Source of the DNA: Dehalococcoidia bacterium
Lineage (GTDB): Bacteria; Chloroflexota; Dehalococcoidia; DSTF01; JALHUB01
Assembly: GCA_030018455.1 (NCBI GenBank)
Contig: JASEFU010000011.1
Location: forward strand, 1-52,263
Reading direction: 5' to 3'
DNA: 52,263 nucleotides
Made by a program: the position numbers and the translations under genes. The notes under the pieces were generated by a model, which was not told where the DNA came from, did no database searches, and was given only the letters and a program-made list of their open reading frames with translations. Of this stretch, positions 8,630 through 16,354 are shown piece after piece (the stretch's first letter is position 1; each line of letters opens with the position of its first letter).

Positions 8630-9586
8630 ATGTCAAGAGGCTCGAGTTTCGACGTGACCGGCGGCGTTAGTCTGGGGCGAGGGCTCCTGAGTTCGCTTCT
8701 TATCGCCGCCGGCATAACGCTCCTTGTCGTCTCCTCCGCCTTCTTCCTTGGGGAATCGACCACATCCGCGGGCGGGCCGTCGGCTGTCGGGGCCTCATCT
8801 GCCCGGCCCGGCGCCGACAGGGTATCGACCGCAAGCGGTGAGGTCGATTTGCAGACGTTCGACTTCCGCCTGGCGGGGAGCGGCGCCGATGCCTTTGCGC
8901 TGGAGGCGCCGTATCCCGCGCTGCTAACTCCGTCCGGCGCTCCGCCGCCCGAACTCGTGGCTGCGGCAGCGCCGCCGGAGGGCGGAAGCGGTGATCGGGA
9001 AGGCGGTGTCGATGGCGGTGTGACTGCCCCCCGGCCGACGGCTGCGGTCGTTGAACCGCCACCTCCCGCGCCTGCGGCTGCGACCCCGGTGCCGCCTCCT
9101 CCGCCCACCGCCACGCCTGTTGCGCCGCCACCGGCTCCCACCGCGACTCCGGTCCCGCCTCCTCCTCCGCCTCCTCCTCCCGCCACGCTCACCGCGTTCG
9201 AAGCAGACATCCTGGCGGGAGTGAACGCTCAGCGACAGGCGGCGGGACTGGCGCCCCTTCAGCTCGACGGACGACTCGTCGGAGTCGCGCGCGAGCGTTC
9301 CAACGACATGGCTGCGAACAACTACTTCTCCCACACCAGCCCGACGGGGGACACGGCTTTCACGATAATGGACCGCTACGGGATACCCTACGGCTGGGCG
9401 GGCGAAAACCTTGCGCGCAACAACTACCCGGACAGCGAAGCGGTGGCCGTGGCCCTGCAGGACTGGATGGCGAGCCAGGGGCATCGCGAGAACATCCTTA
9501 GTCCCCACTACAGCCTGATCGGCGTCGGCGCTGCCGTCGATGCCGCAGGAATGAAGTACTTCACCCTGATATTCGTGGGCTACTAG
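8630..9586 (+). CDS. membrane-anchored CAP (SCP/PR-1) domain protein
   Basis: A 318-aa extracellular protein. A short cytoplasmic N-terminus precedes one transmembrane helix (about 24-44, LLSSLLIAAGITLLVV), then a low-complexity Pro/Thr/Ala-rich stalk (about 140-190), then a C-terminal CAP/SCP domain with the family signatures FSHTSPTGD, GENLA and GHRENIL. Bacterial CAP proteins of this YkwD-like form are common and mostly uncharacterised; some bind or cut cell-wall or lipid targets. The ATG at 8630 is preferred over the GTG at 8624, because GAAGGGAAGGG sits about 6 bp before the ATG. It stands alone, convergent with the ATPase gene downstream. Confidence 0.88.
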   Translation: MSRGSSFDVTGGVSLGRGLLSSLLIAAGITLLVVSSAFFLGESTTSAGGPSAVGASSARPGADRVSTASGEVDLQTFDFRLAGSGADAFALEAPYPALLTPSGAPPPELVAAAAPPEGGSGDREGGVDGGVTAPRPTAAVVEPPPPAPAAATPVPPPPPTATPVAPPPAPTATPVPPPPPPPPPATLTAFEADILAGVNAQRQAAGLAPLQLDGRLVGVARERSNDMAANNYFSHTSPTGDTAFTIMDRYGIPYGWAGENLARNNYPDSEAVAVALQDWMASQGHRENILSPHYSLIGVGAAVDAAGMKYFTLIFVGY

Positions 9587-9664
9587 AAGCCGCTCTCTGA
9601 GGAGAATCGAGGGCGCCGGCGTCTTCGGCCGCCGGGCGTTGCCGCTCGTCGTTGTCGCGTCGCG

Positions 9665-11017
9665 CTAGAGGTCGACGAAGTAGAAGCTGCAGGCGAGATC
9701 GACGAGTTCGCGGGTCAGGCTCGGCGGCTCATCGCGGTAGTTGGCGATCGATTCCACCAGCTCGAGGATGTCCCGCGGGTGGCAGCCGCGGAAACCGCGG
9801 CCCTTGTTGATGTAGTGGTGCTCCAGCAGATAGTCCAGCGTCCCATCCTGCGAGGGGATGTTCTTCGACTCGCAAACCTGCTGGAAGATACGGATAAAGT
9901 TCTCCTGCGAGGGGTCCGGCAACTCGATCTTGTGACGGATGCGCCGGAAGAAGGCTTCGTCGCCGAGCTGGCGCGGCGGCAGGTTGGTCGAGAAGACGAG
10001 CAGGAGATCGAACGGGATGACGATCGTGTCGCCTGTGTGCAACGTGAGGTGGTCGACGCCCTGTTCTAGCGGCAGGATCCAGCGGTTCAGCAGCTCTTTG
10101 GGCTCGATGAGTTGCCGCCCGAAGTCGTCGATAACGAGGACGCCGCCGTTCGCCTTCACCTGCAAGGGGGCGACATAGAACTTCGACACGTCGGAGTAGC
10201 GGAGCTCCAGGTCCTGCAGGCTCAGTGAGCCGCCCGCCATCACGACCGGCCGCAGCGCCTTCACCCACCGGCGATCGCGGCGGCGCTCGTTGCCTTCCGC
10301 CAAATGATTGCCGTTCTCGGCGATGCGTCTGTCGGGAAGAAGATCGTCGGGGACCTCCACGTGAACGCGCGGATCGAACACACGGATGATGTGGCCGTTG
10401 TATTCGAACGCGTACGGGATCAGTACCTGGCCCGGGAGCATCCTGCCGATGGTGGCTGCGGCCGTGCTTTTTCCGTTTCCCGAGTTTCCGTACAGCAGGA
10501 GCGAACGGCCGGAGTTCACCGCCGCGCCGATGGCGTAAAGGGTGGTCTCGTCGAGGATGAGGTGCGACAGCTCCCGCGTGATGACCTCTTTGCTGATGTG
10601 CAGTCCGCGCACCGACTGTCTTTTCTGGATGTCAACGTACTGCTCGAAGGAGACGGGAGCGGGGCCGTTGTACTGCCCGCGATGAAGCACCTCCTCCGCC
10701 TTCTCCATGCCCTTGACGGTCAGCGCGTACTTGTATTGCTGCTCTCCGGCGCCGGCGCTTCCCACTACCTCCGTGAACTGCTCTCGCTTCAGGAAGTCGA
10801 GCAGCTCTTCCACGATCGGGAAGGGCAGCGCCATGTGGTTCGCGATCTGGCGTCCGGTGGGACGCCCGGCGAAATAGACGCATTTGATGCATAGATCAAG
10901 AAGGAGGCCGGAGTGGAGTCCCGTCTCCTCGACAGTCTGCGGCTGAGGGGCGAAGACGACCGGCGGACTACCGCGGTCATTTTCGGCGACGCCCCGTCCC
11001 AGTTCGATTGTTTGCAT
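9665..11017 (-). CDS. AAA+ ATPase with N-terminal winged-helix-like region
   Basis: A 450-aa cytoplasmic P-loop ATPase. Residues about 35-115 resemble a winged helix (ETGLHSGLLLDLC ... GMEKAEEVL). The AAA+ core follows, with Walker A GNSGNGKS (177-184), Walker B VLVIDDFG (about 294), a sensor-1-like Asn (FSTNLPP) and an arginine-rich stretch FFRRIRHKI. It shows broad similarity to MoxR/RuvB-like ATPases, but no specific family function is recognised. The upstream minus-strand gene (11186-11626) is 168 bp away and may be co-transcribed. ATG 11017 has a weak GGA-type ribosome site. Its place beside the surface-protein and Tad genes hints at a regulatory or assembly role; this is inference only. 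Confidence 0.8.
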   Translation of the reverse strand: MQTIELGRGVAENDRGSPPVVFAPQPQTVEETGLHSGLLLDLCIKCVYFAGRPTGRQIANHMALPFPIVEELLDFLKREQFTEVVGSAGAGEQQYKYALTVKGMEKAEEVLHRGQYNGPAPVSFEQYVDIQKRQSVRGLHISKEVITRELSHLILDETTLYAIGAAVNSGRSLLLYGNSGNGKSTAAATIGRMLPGQVLIPYAFEYNGHIIRVFDPRVHVEVPDDLLPDRRIAENGNHLAEGNERRRDRRWVKALRPVVMAGGSLSLQDLELRYSDVSKFYVAPLQVKANGGVLVIDDFGRQLIEPKELLNRWILPLEQGVDHLTLHTGDTIVIPFDLLLVFSTNLPPRQLGDEAFFRRIRHKIELPDPSQENFIRIFQQVCESKNIPSQDGTLDYLLEHHYINKGRGFRGCHPRDILELVESIANYRDEPPSLTRELVDLACSFYFVDL

Positions 11018-11185
11018 GGTCGTGTTCCTATCGTTTCCCGCCGGCGGATTCGTAATGCCCTCCGCCGACGAGCCGAGTCTCGTAAACTGCCGTATTCACA
11101 ACGTAAACGCTGGACCAATCCGCCACCCCTCCCGCTTCATAAACACCGCGGTCCGGCCCTCCATCGGCGAGCGTCCTCCGGCTTC

Positions 11186-11626
11186 TCAGCCGGCCAGAAG
11201 CAGCTCACGCGTTATATCGCCCCAACTGAATATGACAGCGGACAGGTCGGACGCACGCTCGAAGTGGCCCGCAGTCAGCCACGCGCGGACGGCTTGGTCG
11301 ATTCTCTGGACGGCTGCGCCTTCGTTGTAGAAATCGGCCGGGCGCAGTACGCCGAAACTCATGCGCGCGAGCTCCTGGTTGTTCTCATCGAGCAGAGCGA
11401 GAGCGAAAGTAACGTAGTCGAGCCCATAGGGGCGGCGCATCCGGGCCATCGTGTGGCGGCACCACTCGAGAGCGGTCCGGCCCGCTTCCTCCGGTCGTAG
11501 ACCGCCCTGCTCCTGCCCCTTGAGGTCCCAGTGGTTGTGGTAGAGTCCGATTCCCGCCTCCAGGGCTTCACGCACGCGCGAGTCCATCGATTGCTGGCGG
11601 AGGCGACGCATGAGCGGTCGCAGCAT
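11186..11626 (-). CDS. conserved-looking hypothetical protein
   Basis: A 146-aa soluble protein with no signal or membrane segment. The N-terminus is basic (LRPLMRRLRQQ), and the middle has an amphipathic helix and an aromatic strand pattern (YGLDYVTFALALLDENNQEL) ending in a Trp-containing C-terminal helix. ATG 11626 is the start: AGGAGG stands 5 bp before it; a TTG one codon earlier is less likely. The strong ribosome site and coding-like GC3 support a real gene. The family is not recognised. The AAA+ ATPase lies downstream on the same strand, so the two may work together. Confidence 0.65.
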   Translation of the reverse strand: MLRPLMRRLRQQSMDSRVREALEAGIGLYHNHWDLKGQEQGGLRPEEAGRTALEWCRHTMARMRRPYGLDYVTFALALLDENNQELARMSFGVLRPADFYNEGAAVQRIDQAVRAWLTAGHFERASDLSAVIFSWGDITRELLLAG

Positions 11627-11776
11627 CAAGACCTCCTGCTGTCAACGAGCGGGGTGCCCAGCGTGACATTTGCTGCCGGCACCAAGCACCCCTGTCTTAT
11701 GGAAGTATCGGCAAGAAGGCGTCCTATCCTGAAGGATCGTGAGGAATCAGCGGCTTCAGGGCGGGCGGACAGGAAG

Positions 11777-11803
11777 GAGGAGGGCCCTCGTGGAGCCCTC
11801 CTC
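11777..11803 (-). terminator. hairpin after the vWA surface-protein gene
   Basis: A perfect 9-bp stem GAGGAGGGC/GCCCTCCTC with a 9-nt loop lies 29 bp after the vWA gene's stop on the minus strand. A C/T-rich tail (CTTCCTGTCC) follows rather than a pure T-run. It probably ends the transcript that starts at the tandem riboswitch. Confidence 0.5.
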
Positions 11804-11831
11804 AACGGATCAGTTCAGGTGCTCGCGGGGC

Positions 11832-13643
11832 CTAGCGTTCCTGCCTGCGCCGCCAGGCGTTGCCGAGGAGCCAGAGGCTGCCCATCACGGCAACAACCGC
11901 CGTGGCCGAAGCTGTGCCGGCCAGGCCCGACCATGGCGAACCATTGGAACCCGTCCCTGTCGTGGGTAGGGCGCGCGCACCCGGCGACGGTCGGGGTGTA
12001 GGCGTCGTCTGCAGCGGCAGCGTTTCCCTCACCGGCGTCGACGTGGGCGCGCTCGTCGCCGTCGAGGTCGGTCGCGGCGTGCTGGTGGGCCGAGGAGTGT
12101 CCGTGGGTTCCTCGGGCGTGTGCGTCCTTGTCGGCGTGGCCGTTGCCGTCGCGGTTGGGCTGGGCGAAGACGTCGCTGTGGGTACGGGCGTGTCCGTTGC
12201 CGCGGGCGAGGACGTAGCGGTGGGTGGAGGAGTCGATGTGCTCGTAGGAGGAGGCGTGGCCGTGCCCGTGGGAGTAAATGTCGCCGTTGCTGTCGGGACG
12301 GGCGTGCCCGTCTCGGTGGCTGTGGGCGTGCTGGTGGCTGTTGAGGTGCTGGTCGCGGTCGCCGTGGGCGTGGCCGTCGCCGTCGCCGTCGACGTGGGCG
12401 TTCTCGTGGCAGTTGGCGTCGCAGTAGGGGTCCGCGTCGCGGTGGCGGTAGGTGTCGATGTCTTCGTGGCTGTCGCCGTAGCCGGCGGCGTGTTGGTGGC
12501 GGTTGCCGTGGGAGTCGTGGGGCAAAGCTCCCAGATTAGCTGCTCAAAGGCTTCCTCGATGTCTTCGGGGTCGGGGACGGAGATGAAGTGGGCGGGAGAA
12601 GATGCAAGCTGCTGCAAGAGCGCCTCGTTTTGCGACGTGCCTATGTCGTAGCCAAGGACAAAGATTGTTGATCCGGCGTACTTGGCCTGAGAGGCGTGGT
12701 AGCGGTGGTAGGCGTCATTGCCGTTGTCGTTGCCGTCCACGCTGCCGTCGCTATTAATGAGCACGGCATCGATCACGTTATCGCCGTTGCTGTCCACGCG
12801 GACGAGCGCGTATCGAATCTCGAAGTTGGGCGTTATGCCGGGACCTATCTGTGACGCGATGTCACTGTCGAAACTGTAGTTGTCAGAAGAAGTTGGCCAG
12901 CAGGGCCCCGTGCTATCGACGTCGATGACGCTGCACCACGAGTTATCGGGGTCGCCATCGTCGATAATCAATTTGCCGTTCTGCACCACGAAGTCGGGCT
13001 TGTCAGGGCCTGTATCCCTTTCCCCCGGATAGTCGACGCTGAGGTCATCGGCGCTGTTCACCACGCCGTCATCGTTCACGTCCAGGTAGACGTCGTTCTC
13101 GAGGCCGGGGAGCTTAACGTTGAGCGGGCGGTTTCCGGCGCCGTCGGACATGAGGACGATGTAGTCCGGTACCGCCGGGCTTGAACCCGCAAGCTGCGCC
13201 TGCGCCCGCCATATCGCTTCGCCGATGTTGGTGTGGCCGCTGCCGCTCGTGAAGCCATCAAGGGTGCTCTTAAGAAGAACGGCGTTATCGGTCAGCGTTC
13301 TATCCACCGACGCGTAGCCGTCGTGGAAGCTAACGATCGCCATGTGATGCGGCGATATGGAGCCGTCGCCGTCCGCGTCCAGCACGTCGACCAAGTGTTT
13401 CGCCGCTTCGCGGGCGAGTTGCAGCTTGTTGCTGTCGCTCATGCTGCTCGTTCGGTCGAACACGAGGGCGATGTCGATGGGAACGGGGCAAAGCTCGGCG
13501 TTAGAGGGCATGAGCGGCTCGATGGAGTTTCGAGCCGCGGCACCTCTGCCCGCGAGAAACGACAGCGATAGCGCGAGCATCAGCGCCCCCGCTACGAAGA
13601 GAGCGTTCAACCAGAGCGGGCTAGAAATCCGTGCTTTGCTCAC
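11832..13643 (-). CDS. vWA-domain, Thr-Pro-repeat, LPxTG-type surface protein
   Basis: A 603-aa exported protein. A signal/anchor helix (about 12-31) is followed by a von Willebrand A domain with a MIDAS-type motif DRTSSMS (D63, T65, S67), which in this fold binds a divalent ion and protein ligands. A long Thr-Pro-Ala stalk (about 374-535) leads to a sorting-signal-like tail: LPTTG at 559-563, a hydrophobic helix and a final RRRQER. This layout matches a sortase substrate covalently fixed to the cell wall, so it is probably an adhesin. GTG 13643 has GAGGGAG 6 bp upstream. It lies 166 bp after the Thr-Pro protein gene and may share its riboswitch-controlled transcript by read-through. No sortase gene is visible here. 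Confidence 0.85.
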   Translation of the reverse strand: MSKARISSPLWLNALFVAGALMLALSLSFLAGRGAAARNSIEPLMPSNAELCPVPIDIALVFDRTSSMSDSNKLQLAREAAKHLVDVLDADGDGSISPHHMAIVSFHDGYASVDRTLTDNAVLLKSTLDGFTSGSGHTNIGEAIWRAQAQLAGSSPAVPDYIVLMSDGAGNRPLNVKLPGLENDVYLDVNDDGVVNSADDLSVDYPGERDTGPDKPDFVVQNGKLIIDDGDPDNSWCSVIDVDSTGPCWPTSSDNYSFDSDIASQIGPGITPNFEIRYALVRVDSNGDNVIDAVLINSDGSVDGNDNGNDAYHRYHASQAKYAGSTIFVLGYDIGTSQNEALLQQLASSPAHFISVPDPEDIEEAFEQLIWELCPTTPTATATNTPPATATATKTSTPTATATRTPTATPTATRTPTSTATATATPTATATSTSTATSTPTATETGTPVPTATATFTPTGTATPPPTSTSTPPPTATSSPAATDTPVPTATSSPSPTATATATPTRTHTPEEPTDTPRPTSTPRPTSTATSAPTSTPVRETLPLQTTPTPRPSPGARALPTTGTGSNGSPWSGLAGTASATAVVAVMGSLWLLGNAWRRRQER

Positions 13644-13731
13644 CCCTATCTCCCTCGATTTTGAGCTTGCGATGTGAATCTCGGCGGCGGCATGGCAGCG
13701 GGCGCGATGCCGCAGCCTGCCCCTTTCTCAA

Positions 13732-13765
13732 GGCTGGCCGCCCGTTACTACGCGGGCAGCCAGCC
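13732..13765 (-). terminator. strong hairpin between the two surface-protein genes
   Basis: GGCTGGC-x-GCCCG pairs with CGGGC-x-GCCAGCC around an 8-nt loop. It lies 45 bp after the stop of the Thr-Pro protein on the minus strand and before the vWA gene. On the minus strand it is followed by TTGAGAAAG. It may be a partial terminator or RNA-processing barrier that lowers expression of the second gene. Confidence 0.5.
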
Positions 13766-13809
13766 ACTTGTTCTACTCAACCTTCCTCAGCCTCCCCAGG
13801 AGGCGACTT

Positions 13810-15228
13810 CTAGCTTCGCCGGCGCGGGTTCCCCCGGAGCCTGAGCCCGACCAGCATCAGCGAGATGCCGGACAGCGCGGTCACAACGCCGGCCGCGCTG
13901 CTCCAGGCAAAGCCTCCGCCATCGCCGGCCCCGGCCCCCGGCAGCCTCTCGACAGGGATGACCTCCCGTACGAGCGTGGGCGTGGCCGCGGGCGGGACGA
14001 TGGTCGCGGCCGGTGTCGCCGTGAAGGCAGGCGTGGACGTGCGCGTGGGCGTTGGCGTCCGTGTGTCGCGCTCGGGCGGCGTGGACGTCTTTGTGGGCGT
14101 GCTGGTGCTTGTTGGAGTGGCGGTAGGCGTATCGGTGGCAGTCGGCGTCGCCGTGGGCGTAAGAGTCCCGGTAGGCGTTGCCGTCGGCGTGCTGGTTTCT
14201 GTCGGCGTTGCCGTGTCCGTAGGCGTGGGCGTCGCCGTGTCCGTAGGCGTAGGCGTCGCCGTGTCCGTAGGCGTAGGCGTCGCCGTGTCCGTAGGCGTAG
14301 GCGTTGCCGTGTTCGTGGGCGTAGGCGTTGCCGTGTTCGTGGGCGTAGGCGTTGCCGTGTTCGTGGGGGTAGGCGTCGCCGTGTCGGTCGGTGTGGGCGT
14401 CGCCGTGTTCGTGGGCGTGGGCGTCGCCGTGTTCGTGGGCGTCGGCGTCGCTGTGTCCGTGGGCGTGGGCGTTGCCGTGTTCGTGGGCGTGGGCGTCGCT
14501 GTATCGGTCGGCGTGGGTGTTGCCGTATCGGTCGGTGTGGGAGTGTTAGTCTCGGTAGGTGTAGGGGTATTGGTGACGGTCGGAGTTGGTGTCAAAGGAG
14601 TCAACTGATTTACGGGCAGCGGCACTTCTTTGTTGCCAATGCTCTCACACTCTATGCCGCGAACGAGCCGCACGTGCAAGCTAGCGCCGTTCCAGAGATG
14701 GGCCTCCGGCCCCAGTTGCGCGTTCCAGTCGAGTTGGACGGTCGAAGCCAGCGCGGTGAAGACAACGTCATAGGTGATAACCGTACGGCCTCCGCCCCCT
14801 GGAGACTCGCCGAGAGAGGCAATGCTGATGGCGCTGGCTGATCCGTCTCCGCTACCAATCGAGTTGAAGTTGTCGTAGCCGACGACTCCAACATTGTCTT
14901 TGTAGTCGTGCTGGATTTGAAGGCAACCGCTATACGTGCTCCCGGCCGTTAACCCTTTCATGGTCAGCCGGTGCGGCACGTTGTCGCCGTCGTGCCAGCA
15001 GTCTCCAGAGCCGGTTCCAGCGCACAGGTTTCCTGTCGTGTAACCGTCTCCGTATATCTGGCCCTCGAGCGTGTACTGGATGTTGCCCGGCGAGGCAGCA
15101 GCCCTTTCAGCGGACCCGCCCAGTATCCCAGAGAGGATCAGCGAGGCGACCGCCGCGACGGCAAAGATTGCGGCCAGTGACGCTGCCCATGCCAGCGTTA
15201 GCCGCCCCATCTGTAATCTGTCCTTCAT
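13810..15228 (-). CDS. Thr-Pro-repeat cell-surface protein with sortase-like tail, riboswitch-controlled
   Basis: A 472-aa exported protein of unknown family. A signal peptide (about 10-35) leads to a globular domain of about 160 residues with two Cys pairs ([25 protein letters not shown]). Then come about 200 residues of eight-residue [16 protein letters not shown] repeats, and a tail LPGAGAG (429-435), transmembrane helix and GNPRRRS. The tail resembles an LPxTG signal with the Thr position changed, so anchoring could be by a variant sortase or simply by the helix. ATG 15228 is chosen because GGAGGG stands 7 bp before it. Two tandem c-di-GMP-I-like aptamers lie upstream in the leader. The likely role is a stalked surface adhesin switched by c-di-GMP. 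Confidence 0.85.
   Translation of the reverse strand: MKDRLQMGRLTLAWAASLAAIFAVAAVASLILSGILGGSAERAAASPGNIQYTLEGQIYGDGYTTGNLCAGTGSGDCWHDGDNVPHRLTMKGLTAGSTYSGCLQIQHDYKDNVGVVGYDNFNSIGSGDGSASAISIASLGESPGGGGRTVITYDVVFTALASTVQLDWNAQLGPEAHLWNGASLHVRLVRGIECESIGNKEVPLPVNQLTPLTPTPTVTNTPTPTETNTPTPTDTATPTPTDTATPTPTNTATPTPTDTATPTPTNTATPTPTNTATPTPTDTATPTPTNTATPTPTNTATPTPTNTATPTPTDTATPTPTDTATPTPTDTATPTPTDTATPTETSTPTATPTGTLTPTATPTATDTPTATPTSTSTPTKTSTPPERDTRTPTPTRTSTPAFTATPAATIVPPAATPTLVREVIPVERLPGAGAGDGGGFAWSSAAGVVTALSGISLMLVGLRLRGNPRRRS
14190..14560. repeat. 24-bp tandem repeat tract encoding the TPTPT(D/N)TA stalk
   Basis: About fifteen near-perfect 24-bp units (for example GTAGGCGTCGCCGTGTCC and close variants) run through the stalk-coding part of the minus-strand surface protein. 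Neighbouring units differ at single positions that swap Asp for Asn, and runs of identical units appear. Such tracts change copy number by slippage, always by 8 codons, so the frame is kept. Confidence 0.85.
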
Positions 15229-15251
15229 CTTCACACCCTCCCCGACTCGAT

Positions 15252-15305
15252 AACAAAAGCCGCCGGCTTCAGCCCTCTCTTTTCAGAGACGCGAAGACGA
15301 CGGCT
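15252..15305 (-). terminator. terminator/expression platform of the gene-proximal aptamer
   Basis: On the minus strand AGCCGTCG (15305-15298) can pair with CGGCGGCT, directly followed by TTTGTT, which makes a terminator-like hairpin. An overlapping alternative, TTCAGCC with GGCTGAA, uses some of the same bases. Mutually exclusive pairings just after an aptamer and 18 bp before the ribosome site fit transcriptional control by the riboswitch. Confidence 0.6.
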
Positions 15306-15308
15306 GAA

Positions 15309-15495
15309 CCCTCCGAAGCAGCTCTTCGGCAGCCCGGCGACCCTAGTTCCAGCTCTGCCCAATGCGTCCCTTCTTGGACGGAGAGACCGTCTCTCCAGAT
15401 TGCCGCCCGATGCGTCCCTTCTCGGCGGGGAACCGTAGACCCGTAGCTTTGCGCCGGCCGGTTTCCCGGCCTTTGCCCTTTCGGAGACGTATTCT
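15309..15495 (-). promoter_or_regulatory. c-di-GMP-I (GEMM-I)-like riboswitch, copy 2 (gene-proximal)
   Basis: The minus strand carries the conserved GEMM-I core in order: GGGCAAAGG, a stem closed by a GAAA tetraloop (CCGGGAAACCGG), CGCAAAGCTACGGGTCTA, and the 3' arm GGGTCGCCGGGCTGCC. P1 can form from TCTCCGAA with TTCGGAGG. The second stem is enlarged by an insert of roughly 100 nt. The last arm, CTTCGG, can also pair with the adjacent CCGAAG, a possible switch that competes with P1. It heads the leader of the Thr-Pro surface gene. The class is assigned from memory of the consensus; a covariance search would settle it. Confidence 0.8.
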
Positions 15496-15501
15496 TCCTG
15501 T

Positions 15502-15532
15502 AAAAGGGGCCAAGGGACCGGCTTAGGGCCCC
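15502..15532 (-). terminator. terminator of the gene-distal aptamer
   Basis: On the minus strand GGGGCC pairs with GGCCCC (with inner AAG/CTT pairing), and TTTTA follows at once. This intrinsic terminator lies between the two aptamers, so the first can stop transcription before the second is made. Confidence 0.65.
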
Positions 15533-15643
15533 GCCTCCCCCGCTCCGGGTCCCTCAGCCCCTAGAAGCCGGCCCGCCGTCCTTCGATTGAAGCGGCGGGC
15601 TGAAGGACTTCCCAAGCTAGCCCTTCGATAGTCCGGCCGTCAT

Positions 15644-15765
15644 ACCCCCGGTAACCCGTAGGGGGGCTTAGACCCGTGACTTTGCGCTCCCCCTGAGGGG
15701 GAGGCAGGCCTGATATCGCCTGCTGGCACAGTTTCCCATGCCTTGCCTTTTCGGAGGCGTATTCT
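15644..15765 (-). promoter_or_regulatory. c-di-GMP-I (GEMM-I)-like riboswitch, copy 1 (gene-distal)
   Basis: The minus strand begins AGAATACGCCTCCGAAAAGGC, nearly the same as copy 2 (AGAATACGTCTCCGAAAGGGC). It continues with AAGGCATGGGAAAC and an enlarged stem, then GCGCAAAGTCACGGGTCTAAG and the 3' arm CTACGGGTTACC. P1 can form from CCTCCG and CGGGGG. The shared opening bases show the two aptamers arose by duplication. The 5' stem is less regular than in copy 2. A T-rich/A-rich step (AAAAAAAGAATAC) at its 5' edge may mark the region just after the promoter. Confidence 0.72.
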
Positions 15766-16074
15766 TTTTTTGAGGTGCCTGAGGCTGCTTTGCTGGGGGC
15801 CTATCCTGGCCCCGGCTGCCGCCTTACCCCGCTTCCGCAAGGTCCCTGTTTCAGGCCCCTACGCCTCCTTGCGAGTTACAGGCCGATGGAAAAAAGTCGA
15901 GAATATTAGTGGAACGGTGTGTTGCTCGCCAACCAGCCTTCCAGTGGGTAGAAACTAATGTCATGTTGTCACAGAACCGATAGGTTGTCAAGTACACCCG
16001 CTGGCACCGTTCATCAAAACTCAAACGCAGCCTACCTGCGTTCGTTACAGGCGCAGGTGAGACGGGGGGTAGGG
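15766..16074. other. divergent intergenic region between riboswitch leader and pilin gene
   Basis: No gene is supported here. It must hold the promoter for the minus-strand riboswitch transcript and probably one for the plus-strand pilin. A 7-bp stem CGCAAGG (15836-15842) / CCTTGCG (15867-15873) encloses a CCTG(AAA)CAGG-type inner hairpin. The stretch 15885-16030 is AT-richer, as in promoters, but no convincing -35/-10 pair was found. Confidence 0.5.
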
Positions 16075-16236
16075 ATGGTCCGGGATTTGGACAGAATTGA
16101 CGATGAAAGCGGCCAGGCGCTCGCTGAATATAGCCTCATCCTTAGCTTGGTGTTCCTCGTGGTCGTGGGCACCGTTGCGTTGTTGGGAGACAGCGCGTTC
16201 GCCCTTTTCGACCGCGTGGCGCATGCATGGCCATAG
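16075..16236 (+). CDS. Flp-type (type IVb) prepilin 1
   Basis: A 53-aa prepilin for a Tad pilus. The start is ATG 16075, with GGGGGG 6 bp upstream; longer upstream readings look non-coding. A charged leader (MVRDLDRIDDESG) is followed by the processing site G13/QALAEY, the classic G-xxxxEY motif, and a hydrophobic helix YSLILSLVFLVVVGTVALLG. Mature pilin would be about 40 residues. It sits apart from the main tad genes, facing away from the riboswitch leader, and upstream of the vWA/FHA-like gene. It may be a minor pilin or an alternative to the pilin at 19353. Confidence 0.82.
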   Translation: MVRDLDRIDDESGQALAEYSLILSLVFLVVVGTVALLGDSAFALFDRVAHAWP

Positions 16237-16354
16237 GATAGAGCCACTGCCCAGCGGCGTCAGACGACAATACGATCGCCGGTAGACGACCTGGCGACCG
16301 GCTGAATGCGTCTGGAGAGAGACGGATACTGTAAGCAAGAATGGGTCTTATGGC

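Noticed and set aside
14190-14560. CRISPR-like repeat array
   Set aside because: Units are contiguous, in frame and coding, with no spacers and no cas genes nearby. No CRISPR array was found elsewhere.
13865-14608. Plus-strand frame of Val-Gly repeats opposite the Thr-Pro stalk
   Set aside because: It is the antisense shadow of the 24-bp repeats; the minus-strand product has signal, domain and anchor, this one has none.
15770-15900. A third c-di-GMP aptamer upstream of copy 1
   Set aside because: There is a GGGGCCTGAAACAGGG stem and a GGCAGCCGGGGCC arm reminiscent of the class, but the GCAAAG core is missing. Left as a plain hairpin.
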